Assembly (NCBI RefSeq): GCF_041240605.1
Contig: NZ_CP162487.1
Location: 5,029,001-5,093,000, forward strand
Reading direction: 5' to 3'
DNA from: Xanthomonas sp. DAR 80977
Lineage (GTDB): Bacteria > Pseudomonadota > Gammaproteobacteria > Xanthomonadales > Xanthomonadaceae
DNA: 64,000 nt
The number at the start of each line of letters is the position of its first letter. The stretch's first letter is position 1. This document shows positions 9,004 to 15,727 of the stretch, piece by piece. Below the pieces are notes generated by a model, which worked only from the letters and a program-made list of their open reading frames with translations, searched no databases and had not been told where the DNA came from. Position numbers and translations under genes: made by a program.

Positions 9004-9402
9004 TCAGGACGCGTTGCGCTCGGAAGCGGGCGTGATCACCAGCGCACCATCGACGATGGCGATGCGCGGCTTGCTGCCCGGCGCGAAGCCCAACGCTTCC
9101 AGCCACTGGCCGCTCAGGCGCAGGGTGGGAATGCGCTGGCTCTGCCGGCGGCCGTCCACCAGCACGTCGTGGCAGGTGTAGCCGATGGTGCACTGCGCGG
9201 GCTGGCGCGGACCCGGCGCGCGCTTGGGCGGCAGCTCGTCTTCCGTCGGAACCGGTTTGAACAGCGTGGTGTATCGCAGGTCGCCGAGCGATAGCCCTAG
9301 CATCTGTGAGGTGTTGGCAGACGCGTCGAACGGGTTTGCTGGTTTGCGGATGCGACGACTGGGAGTGACAGTGCTTTTGGGTGCGGTTGCTTTGCGGGAC
9401 AT
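9004..9402 (-). CDS. symE: SymE-like type I toxin
   Basis: This encodes 132 residues with a basic, disordered N-terminus of about 60 residues. A SymE domain follows: CTIGYTCHD near residue 75, then IPTLRLSGQWLEALGFAPGS and a terminal IVDGALVITPAS. SymE proteins have an AbrB-like fold. In E. coli SymE is an SOS-induced toxin that condenses nucleoids, and its mRNA is held by an antisense RNA, SymR. The start at 9402 has a strong site, AAAGGAG, 6 nt upstream; longer upstream frames lack one. That site can pair with UCCUU just upstream (9410-9423), which would hide it. The leader from about 9645 to 9403 is highly structured. No clear LexA box is visible, so control may differ from E. coli. Confidence 0.8.
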   Translation of the reverse strand: MSRKATAPKSTVTPSRRIRKPANPFDASANTSQMLGLSLGDLRYTTLFKPVPTEDELPPKRAPGPRQPAQCTIGYTCHDVLVDGRRQSQRIPTLRLSGQWLEALGFAPGSKPRIAIVDGALVITPASERNAS

Positions 9403-9409
9403 GCGAGGC

Positions 9410-9521
9410 TCCTTTGGTAAGGAAGTCCGCTCCCCGACGCCAATCAGGGTGGCGGACGGTGCGCGATTGGCGTACCGGCCAAAGGTCCGGCGAGCCCGAA
9501 GGCTCCCGCGCACCGCCCGCC
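9410..9521 (-). promoter_or_regulatory. Structured symE 5' leader: three-way junction, alternative hairpin and RBS hairpin
   Basis: On the symE mRNA strand, 9507-9521 and 9451-9465 form a 15-bp stem in which the single mismatch is a G-U wobble; on the other strand it would be A-C. Inside are a GAGCC-UUCG-GGCUC hairpin (9492-9505) with a C(UUCG)G tetraloop, and a CCGG-type hairpin (9475-9490). A perfect 9-bp inverted repeat (9465-9473 with 9437-9445) overlaps one arm of the main stem and is therefore mutually exclusive with it. A third hairpin, UCCUU-ACCA-AAGGA (9410-9423), buries the symE ribosome-binding site. The UUCG loop and the wobble both favour the mRNA strand. Confidence 0.55.
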
Positions 9522-9560
9522 GTAAATCGGCAGAGCATTCGCCGTCGTCGATGCAGCCAA

Positions 9561-9602
9561 TAAAAAAGCGCCGGACATCGAAAGATGGGCGCTGGATGCG
9601 CC
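9561..9602 (-). terminator. Intrinsic terminator with overlapping antiterminator upstream of symE
   Basis: On the minus strand AGCGCC (9593-9588) pairs with GGCGCT (9572-9567), with an inner CATC/GATG stem, followed by a run of Ts (9567-9561). Just upstream, GGCGC (9602-9598) can instead pair with the same GCGCC arm across a 5-nt loop, which would prevent the terminator. It may attenuate symE, end a small RNA, or simply stop transcripts arriving from the gene at 9858-11258. Confidence 0.6.
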
Positions 9603-9651
9603 TTTGGGCACGGGACACCAATCCCGGCTGCGCGATTTGACGCAGCGATTA

Positions 9652-9681
9652 AATATTGCTGTGCGCGAAAGCCGTTGTCAA
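9652..9681 (-). promoter_or_regulatory. Sigma-70-like promoter upstream of symE
   Basis: A perfect -35 TTGACA (minus strand, 9681-9676) is separated by 18 nt from AATATT (9657-9652). Transcription would start near 9645, upstream of the terminator at 9561-9593 and of the structured symE leader. Confidence 0.5.
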
Positions 9682-9857
9682 ATAACTTTGTAGACAGAAA
9701 TTACTATATCTATCTACGGCAATTCCATTCTGACCCTGTTACTCACCCTGACGCAACCAGAACAACGCCGTCGCGCACTTCCGAAATACGAAACCATCTG
9801 TTTACATGCCGTGCGTCATGAAGACCAATACAATCGATTAATCTCCTCACCTCCAAA

Positions 9858-11258
9858 TCAGAAAATCTTTCTGGATATCTCACCAGCAATATTCAACCCA
9901 GCGCGATGATCACTCGCGGTTTTTGCTATTGTGAATGCATACCGTGCATCATCATGATAAACCACCTTGTAATGCTTGCCATCCTCAGAAATTGAAAAGC
10001 CGAATTCTTCGAGAACTTTTCTTGTTGCACGGTCCATATCTTTGTAAGAACGCAGAGCCGCCTTGATTTCCGAGTCAATACGCCCGCCATTCCCTCGCCT
10101 ATCATTTACCTTAAGAAGGGAGTCAATCAAATGCAGCCTTCGACTTTCTGGAGGCACATAACCCTTATACTGCTCAAGCGCATCAATCAGAATATCAATA
10201 GTCTCACCGTCGTAGAAATCTCGCTCAGGGCCAGACTTGAGAAGCTCACCGCCCGTTGCAGCTCCTTGGGGCCTACTACTCGTAGCAAGCGCTCTCGCAA
10301 GCTCACGTTCAAGCTCATCAATGCGATCTTGTTTCGCAGAAATCTCGTCATCGAAAGCCTTTGTGTAGGCCTCTACGTCAGCATTCCCCTGATTCCGAAC
10401 AAGCTCTATTCGATGTTTTGCGAGCTGCTCCCTTAGATAAAGCCAACCCAATTTAGAAGGCACACGACGATGGACAGAAGCATTTCTTACTGATCGCCAA
10501 ATATCAAGAATCAATTCTTTTGGATTTTCTCCAGGGACAGGAAAGAAATTCCATCGCTCCGCACCATCTGGCCAATAAATTCCAATATTACCTCCGTAGA
10601 CGGCTGCTCGCCCCACCAAACTTCTCAGCGAAATAGAGAATCTACGGCTTGGCTCGCAGACGACATGAGCTGCTCCGGAGACGAACCTCACCAGCCGCTC
10701 TGGATCCAGACCCAAGCGCTCATCATACCCCCGACTGATATAAATGATTGGCAAAGAATTACGAGCCTCACCAGTCATCAGCGCTGCAGCAACAGCAGGA
10801 CTTGAGTCAGGCAGTGGAATAGCTTTATCAGCCACAGGGATATCGCCATCATCGCCACCCCCAAGTTCACCCAAAAGCATCTTTATGAGATGAGGCTTTC
10901 TGGCTGGAGGCAACCGAGGGACACCGCCTTCTTTATCGCAGGAAACCTGGACGCCTACAAAAATTTTCTCATCTATCCGAGTACAGCTAAGAGTCGTTAC
11001 CCACTCAATTTTCTCGTCTGATATTTGCGAGTAACGAATTCCAGCAGATATAGACTCCCCACCACCTGATACTATGAGCGTCGAAACACGCTCGTCGCCC
11101 AAGATGAAGTCCTGCTCATCGTTATGATCAGGAAGACATAGAGCCGAAAGCTTAATTTTTGAGTGGGGACTACCAGCAATCCATCTATGGCCAAGTTTTA
11201 CAACCTCAGCAACACTAACCCCTTGTTTCAGGGGGAAATGGGTCGAGTAGCTAATCAT
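9858..11258 (-). CDS. Unknown protein with coiled coil and HicA-like C-terminal domain
   Basis: This encodes 466 residues of a family I cannot name. Residues ~1-135 are a mixed N-terminal domain (STHFPLKQGVSVAEVVKLG). A central block near 165-235 reads LPIIYISRGYDERLGLDPER, then SGAAHVV, then YGGNIGIYWPDG. A charged coiled coil follows around 285-315 (DDEISAKQDRIDELERELAR). The final 60 residues, GFSISEDGKHYKVVYH then TASDHRAGLNIAGEI, resemble a HicA-type dsRNA-binding fold with its conserved Gly-x-His segment. There is no signal peptide or membrane segment. The gene is AT-rich and starts 22 nt after the nrdJb stop with an AGGA site, so it is probably read from the ribonucleotide reductase operon. 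A defence or toxin role is a guess from composition and the C-terminal fold. Confidence 0.85.
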   Translation of the reverse strand: MISYSTHFPLKQGVSVAEVVKLGHRWIAGSPHSKIKLSALCLPDHNDEQDFILGDERVSTLIVSGGGESISAGIRYSQISDEKIEWVTTLSCTRIDEKIFVGVQVSCDKEGGVPRLPPARKPHLIKMLLGELGGGDDGDIPVADKAIPLPDSSPAVAAALMTGEARNSLPIIYISRGYDERLGLDPERLVRFVSGAAHVVCEPSRRFSISLRSLVGRAAVYGGNIGIYWPDGAERWNFFPVPGENPKELILDIWRSVRNASVHRRVPSKLGWLYLREQLAKHRIELVRNQGNADVEAYTKAFDDEISAKQDRIDELERELARALATSSRPQGAATGGELLKSGPERDFYDGETIDILIDALEQYKGYVPPESRRLHLIDSLLKVNDRRGNGGRIDSEIKAALRSYKDMDRATRKVLEEFGFSISEDGKHYKVVYHDDARYAFTIAKTASDHRAGLNIAGEISRKIF

Positions 11259-11280
11259 TGATTGCTTCCTAGCATATCTG

Positions 11281-12120
11281 TTACCCGCACTTCGAATACC
11301 CGCAATTCAAACAAGTCGCACATCCGTCCATGATCACCAGGGCCTTGGTGTTGCACTTGTGGCACATCGTGGCCGACGGCGGGAAACTCGCGCCGTCGCC
11401 GGTGACGGCGATGTCTTCTTCGTGGTCGGCGGTGGAGTCGGCGGTTGCCGTACCCTCATCCGCCCTGCGGGCACCTTCTCCCGTAGGAGAAGGAGCAGCG
11501 GGCTTCACTTCACTGTTTTTTTTTGAGCGGTCTTCGTACTGCTTGCGCTTTTCGTTGATCAGCGCGCGCTGGTGGTCGCTCATCTCCGGGTCGTGCAGCA
11601 GGCCAATGGACTTCATGTGCTCTTCGACGATGCTGCCCAGTTCGGCCACCAGCGAGGGCATGTACACGCCGCCGGCCTTGAAGTAGCCGCCCTTGGGGTC
11701 GAACACGGCCTTCATCTCGTCGACCAGGAAGGTGACGTCGCCGCCCTTGCGGAACACCGCGGACATGATGCGGGTCAGCGCCACGATCCACTGGAAGTGT
11801 TCCATGGACTTGGAGTTGACGAAGATCTCGAACGGGCGGCGCAGTTCGTGCTCGGTGCCGGCGTTGAGCACGATGTCGTTGAGGGTCACGTACATGGCGT
11901 GTTCCACCAACGGCGATTTGATCTTGTAGGTGCTGCCGATCAGCACGTCCGGGCGCTCGATGCGCTCGTGCATGTGGATGATGTTGTCCACCGGGGTCTC
12001 GGCCTCGGCGGTGGCGCGGTCGATCGACGCGGCGGGCACCGGCGGTGCGGCCTCGCGCGCCTTGTCTTCGGCGGTGACGACGGCGTAGCCCTTGATTTTC
12101 TTGTCGATCTTGACGGCCAT
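11281..12120 (-). CDS. nrdJb: NrdJb, C-terminal subunit of split class II ribonucleotide reductase
   Basis: This encodes 279 residues. Residues ~60-185 are the NrdJb-type domain (RPDVLIGSTYKIKSPLVEHA, FEIFVNSKSMEHFQWIVALT, VAELGSIVEEH). A disordered linker follows, then a C-terminal cysteine cluster, CHKC...CATCLNCGYSKC, likely metal-binding and/or the redox tail that re-reduces the active site. In Pseudomonas aeruginosa the B12-dependent reductase is likewise split into NrdJa and NrdJb. The linker segment PSPTGEGARRADEG is encoded by an intergenic-type repeat (11451-11493) inserted in frame. Start at 12120 with AGGAA seven bases upstream. It lies downstream of nrdJa and the H1-like gene on the same strand. 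Confidence 0.88.
   Translation of the reverse strand: MAVKIDKKIKGYAVVTAEDKAREAAPPVPAASIDRATAEAETPVDNIIHMHERIERPDVLIGSTYKIKSPLVEHAMYVTLNDIVLNAGTEHELRRPFEIFVNSKSMEHFQWIVALTRIMSAVFRKGGDVTFLVDEMKAVFDPKGGYFKAGGVYMPSLVAELGSIVEEHMKSIGLLHDPEMSDHQRALINEKRKQYEDRSKKNSEVKPAAPSPTGEGARRADEGTATADSTADHEEDIAVTGDGASFPPSATMCHKCNTKALVIMDGCATCLNCGYSKCG
11451..11493. repeat. Xanthomonad intergenic repeat inserted inside nrdJb
   Basis: The sequence CCCTCATCCGCCCTGCGGGC followed by ACCTTCTCCCGTAGGAGAAG is a repeat normally seen between genes in xanthomonads. Here it lies in frame in the low-complexity linker of nrdJb and is translated as PSPTGEGARRADEG. Confidence 0.6.
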
Positions 12121-12170
12121 GGTGCGTTCCTGGTGTGCGTGTCGTATTGGGCGCGCGTCCCGCGCGCTGC

Positions 12171-12194
12171 CTCTCTCCCGCGCACGGGAGAGAG
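12171..12194. repeat. Perfect hairpin between the H1-like gene and nrdJb
   Basis: CTCTCTCCCG and CGGGAGAGAG form a 10-bp perfect stem around a CGCA loop, 18 bases downstream of the H1-like stop. There is no T-run, so it is more likely an RNA processing or stability element, or a repeat remnant, than a terminator. Confidence 0.55.
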
Positions 12195-12212
12195 GGTGCA
12201 GCGTGGGACGGC

Positions 12213-12902
12213 TTACTTCTTGGCGCGGGTGGCCGCGGCCTTCTTGCCGGCGCTCTTGCGCACGGCGGTCTTCTTCACCGCGGCGGTCTTCCTGGCGACC
12301 TTGGCGGTGCTCTTCTTGGCGGCCTTGGCGACCTTCTTCACTGCCTTCTTGGCCGAGGCCTTCTTCACCGCGACGCTCTTCTTGACCGCGGTCTTCTTGG
12401 CGGCCAGCGACTTCTTGGCCACGGCCTTCTTCGCGGCGACCTTCTTGACCGCCTTCTTCGCCACGGCCTTCTTGGCCGGGGCCTTCTTCACTGCGGCCTT
12501 CTTGGTGGCCGTCTTCTTGGCGGCGGCTTTCTTGGCCGGCGCCTTCTTCGCGGCGGCCTTCTTGGCGGTCTTCTTGCCGGCCTTCTTCAGCGCGGCGGCT
12601 TCGGACTGGGCGCTGGCCTTGGCCGCTTCCAGCTTCTTGCGCGCGTTGGCGACGGTCTTCTTCACCGACTTGCCGGCCTTCTCGGCGCGCTTGGCCACGG
12701 CCTTCTCGGCCTTCTTGACCGCCTTGCGGGTCTTGGCGACCTGGTCCTGCACGCGCTTCTGCACGTTCTCGGCGGTCTGCTTGACGCTGGCGACGGCGTC
12801 GCTGGCGGTGGCGGCGATCGCTTCGCCGACGTTGCTGGCGGTCTCTTTCACGTTCTCGGCGACTTGCGTCAGCGTCGCCGTCACACCATTACCGTTGCTC
12901 AT
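12213..12902 (-). CDS. Histone H1-like Lys/Ala-rich DNA-binding protein
   Basis: This encodes 229 residues. The first ~60 are an acidic-neutral helical part (VTATLTQVAENVKETASNVG) and the rest is a run of KKA, KKAA and AKK repeats ending ATRAKK. Such histone H1-like proteins bind DNA nonspecifically through the Lys/Ala tail and compact the nucleoid. The ribosome-binding site is strong (GAGGAGGG about 6 nt from the ATG at 12902). The gene sits between nrdJa and nrdJb, so a DNA-compaction protein is probably co-expressed with deoxynucleotide synthesis. The repeat-rich coding sequence is prone to length variation. Confidence 0.9.
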   Translation of the reverse strand: MSNGNGVTATLTQVAENVKETASNVGEAIAATASDAVASVKQTAENVQKRVQDQVAKTRKAVKKAEKAVAKRAEKAGKSVKKTVANARKKLEAAKASAQSEAAALKKAGKKTAKKAAAKKAPAKKAAAKKTATKKAAVKKAPAKKAVAKKAVKKVAAKKAVAKKSLAAKKTAVKKSVAVKKASAKKAVKKVAKAAKKSTAKVARKTAAVKKTAVRKSAGKKAAATRAKK

Positions 12903-13064
12903 AAAAAACCCTCCTCAGGGTGTCAGTGTTTATGTAACGCGGGCGATGCTATACCGATTGAAGTGAAGCGTGGAACCGGATGTGGCGACAAACGATGGGC
13001 GGTAGGGAAGCGTTGGGGAACGCCGGCGCGCGGCCACCCCGGTTTCCCGCCGCCGCGGCGCCCC

Positions 13065-13082
13065 CCCGTCGCCACGGGGGAC
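13065..13082. repeat. GC-rich hairpin between nrdJa and the H1-like gene
   Basis: CCCCCGT and ACGGGGG form a 7-bp stem around CGCC just past the nrdJa stop. There is no U-tract, so it may stabilise or process the operon mRNA. Confidence 0.4.
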
Positions 13083-13096
13083 GCGCGAGACGGCCG

Positions 13097-15250
13097 TCAG
13101 AACTTGCCGTAATACCCTTCTTTCAGCGCATCGAACAGGTTGGCGGCGGTGTGCATCTCGCCGTCGTATTCGATCTGCTCGTTGCCCTTCACTTCCACCA
13201 CGCTGCCGTCTTCCAGTTCGAAGCGGTAGGTGGTGTTCTCCAGGTCCGCCTCCTTGACCAGCACGCCCTGGAAGGCCGCCGGGTTGAAGCGGAAGGTGGT
13301 GCAGCCCTTCAGCCCCTGCTGGTGGGCGTAGCGGTAGATGTCCTTGAACTGCTCGTAGGGGTAGTCGGTGGGGACGTTGGCGGTCTTGGAGATGGAGCTG
13401 TCCACCCACTTCTGCGCCGCGGCCTGCACGTCCACGTGTTCCTTGGGGTGGATGTCGTCGGCGGAGATGAAGTAGTCCGGCAGCTGCGCGTCGGCGGCCT
13501 CGGCGAACGGCATCGCCTTGGCGTTGACCAGGTGGCGGTAGGCCAGCAGTTCGAAGGAGAACACGTCCACCTTCTCCTTGGACTTCTTGCCCTCGCGGAT
13601 CACGTTGCGGCTGTAGTGGTGGGCGAAGCTGGGCTCGATGCCGTTGGAGGCGTTGTTGGCCAGGCTCAGCGAGATGGTGCCGGTGGGGGCGATGGAGCTG
13701 TGGTGGGTGAAGCGCGCGCCGACCTCGGCCAGCTCGTCCACCAGTTCCGGCGCCACTTCGGCGATGCGCTGCATGTAGCGGCTGTACTTGGCGTGCAGCA
13801 GCTTGCCTTCGATCTGCTGGCCCACGCGCCAGCCGTCCTTCGCCATCTCCGGGCGCTGGCGCAGCATCGCGGCGGTGACCTCGAAGGTCTCCTGCATGAT
13901 CGGGGCCGGGCCCTTCTCCTTGGCCAGGGTCAGCGCGGTCTCCCAGCCGGCCACCGCCATCTCGCGGGCGATGGCTTCGGTGAACTCGCACGAGGCCGGG
14001 CTGCCGTACTTCATCTGCAGCATGGTCATGGTCGAGCCCAGGCCGAGGAAGCCCATGCCGTGGCGGCGCTTGCGCAGGATCTCGTCGCGCTGCTGCTGCA
14101 GCGGCAGGCCGTTGACCTCGACCACGTTGTCGAGCATGCGGGTGAACACGCGCACCACTTCCTTGTATTCCTCCCAGTCGAAGCGCGCCTGGGCGGTGAA
14201 CGGGTCGCGCACGAAGTTGGTGAGGTTGATCGAGCCGAGCAGGCAGGCGCCGTACGGCGGCAGCGGCTGCTCGCCGCAGGGGTTGGTGGCGCGGATGTTC
14301 TCGCACCACCAGTTGTTGTTCATCTCATTGACGCGGTCGATCAGGATGAAGCCCGGCTCGGCGTAGTCGTAGGTGGAGACCATGATCATGTCCCACAGGT
14401 GGCGGGCGCGGATCTGCCCGTACACCTTGCACGCGACCAGGCCGTCGTCGCGGACGATGTAGTTGCTGTGGGTGGGCCAGTCGCGCCAGACCACCGCGCT
14501 GGCGTCGGCCAGGTCGATGTCGGCCTCTTCCTTGCGGTTGACCGGGAACACCAGCGGCCAGTCGGCGTCGTTCTCCACCGCCTGCATGAAGCCGTCGGTG
14601 ATCAGCAGCGACAGGTTGAACTGGCGCAGGCGCCCGTCCTCGCGCTTGGCGCGGATGAAGTCCTTCACGTCCGGGTGCGACACGTCGAAGGTGCCCATCT
14701 GCGCGCCGCGGCGGCCGCCGGCCGAGGACACGGTGAAGCACATCTTGTCGAAGATATCCATGAACGACATCGGCCCGGAGGTGTAGGCGCCGGCGCCGGC
14801 CACGAACGCGCCGCGCGGGCGCAGCGTGCTGAACTCGTAGCCGATGCCGCAGCCGGCCTTGAGGGTCAGGCCGGCTTCGTGGACCTTCTCCAGGATGCCG
14901 TCCATCGAGTCGGTGATGGTGCCCGATACGGTGCAGTTGATGGTGCTGGTGGCCGGCTTGTGTTCCAGCGCGCCGGCGTTGGAGGTGATGCGCCCGGCCG
15001 GGATCGCGCCGCGGCGCAGCGCCCAGGCGAAGCGCTCGAACCAGTAGGCGCGCTTTTCCTCGGTGGCCTCGGCGTCGGCCAGCGCCCGCGCCACGCGCTG
15101 GTAGGTGCCGTCGATGTCGGCATCCAGCGGCTCGCCCTGCTTGGTCTTCAGGCGGTACTTCTTGTCCCAGATATCCTGCGACGCAGGCTGCATCGGGATG
15201 GGGTTCTGCTTGGACTCGGTCTGGACGACTTCCAGGCGCACCGTGCTCAT
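13097..15250 (-). CDS. nrdJa: NrdJa, adenosylcobalamin-dependent (class II) ribonucleotide reductase
   Basis: This encodes 717 residues. It reduces ribonucleotides to deoxyribonucleotides using adenosylcobalamin to make a thiyl radical, so it works with or without oxygen. The active-site motif NPCGEQPLPPYGACLLGSIN lies near residues 322-341 and the phosphate-binding APTGTISLSL near 520. N-terminal segments ITSNAGALEHKPATSTINC and AGCGIGYEFSTLR belong to the catalytic barrel. The start at 15250 is preceded by GAGGAG ten bases upstream. The C-terminal redox part is on the separate NrdJb. Two NrdR-like boxes upstream suggest repression by NrdR when dATP is plentiful. Confidence 0.95.
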   Translation of the reverse strand: MSTVRLEVVQTESKQNPIPMQPASQDIWDKKYRLKTKQGEPLDADIDGTYQRVARALADAEATEEKRAYWFERFAWALRRGAIPAGRITSNAGALEHKPATSTINCTVSGTITDSMDGILEKVHEAGLTLKAGCGIGYEFSTLRPRGAFVAGAGAYTSGPMSFMDIFDKMCFTVSSAGGRRGAQMGTFDVSHPDVKDFIRAKREDGRLRQFNLSLLITDGFMQAVENDADWPLVFPVNRKEEADIDLADASAVVWRDWPTHSNYIVRDDGLVACKVYGQIRARHLWDMIMVSTYDYAEPGFILIDRVNEMNNNWWCENIRATNPCGEQPLPPYGACLLGSINLTNFVRDPFTAQARFDWEEYKEVVRVFTRMLDNVVEVNGLPLQQQRDEILRKRRHGMGFLGLGSTMTMLQMKYGSPASCEFTEAIAREMAVAGWETALTLAKEKGPAPIMQETFEVTAAMLRQRPEMAKDGWRVGQQIEGKLLHAKYSRYMQRIAEVAPELVDELAEVGARFTHHSSIAPTGTISLSLANNASNGIEPSFAHHYSRNVIREGKKSKEKVDVFSFELLAYRHLVNAKAMPFAEAADAQLPDYFISADDIHPKEHVDVQAAAQKWVDSSISKTANVPTDYPYEQFKDIYRYAHQQGLKGCTTFRFNPAAFQGVLVKEADLENTTYRFELEDGSVVEVKGNEQIEYDGEMHTAANLFDALKEGYYGKF

Positions 15251-15477
15251 TCTTTTCTGTTCTCCTCGAACCTGTCCCGATGGGGCGGATGGGGGTGGCC
15301 GTCCGCCGTGTCTCTTAGTTGTAAACCGCTTGCGCTGCGCGACGACGACAGCCGCGGCAGCGCGCGCGGCGCCACCCTTCGGCCGGATGGGAATGCGTAG
15401 GGCGTTCGAAGGCCCGTCTCACGTTCACGCCATGCGTCACTGCGCGCGCCCCCTGGGATGTGAACACCCAGTGAAAA

Positions 15478-15524
15478 CCCCTAGTTGTTGGGTCGGTCTG
15501 CCGCCCTACCGCTACATGTAGTGG
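15478..15524 (-). promoter_or_regulatory. Tandem NrdR-box-like sites upstream of nrdJa
   Basis: CCGCTACATGTAGTGG (15509-15524) contains the palindrome CTACATGTAG and fits the NrdR consensus acaCwAtATaTwGtgt. A weaker copy, CCCCTAGTTGTTGGGT (15478-15493), is centred exactly 31 bp away. Paired NrdR boxes are typically three helical turns apart, which this spacing matches. No B12-box or cobalamin-riboswitch signature was found in the 477 bases between nrdJa and the DegP-like gene. Confidence 0.6.
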
Positions 15525-15727
15525 CAAAACGAAGACGTCAAGCTAACCCTGGGCGGGCCCGCTGTCAACGCCGGAACCGGGGTCGAGCGGCGCCGCCATA
15601 CGCCGCCGTGGGTTTGCCCGGCGCCGGGCTTTCACTGGCGGTTAAACGCCGCGCGTTCATCTTGATTTATGCGCCCCGGCGCCCATCTGCCTTGCGTCTC
15701 CCGCCGCGTCATCCGGAACCCCGACCC

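Noticed and set aside
9600..9860. A LexA box expected before symE.
   Set aside because: No xanthomonad or E. coli LexA-like palindrome was found; AT-rich sequence only.
15251..15727. A cobalamin riboswitch expected before a B12-dependent enzyme.
   Set aside because: No B12-box-like sequence or the matching folded core was seen; NrdR boxes explain control better.
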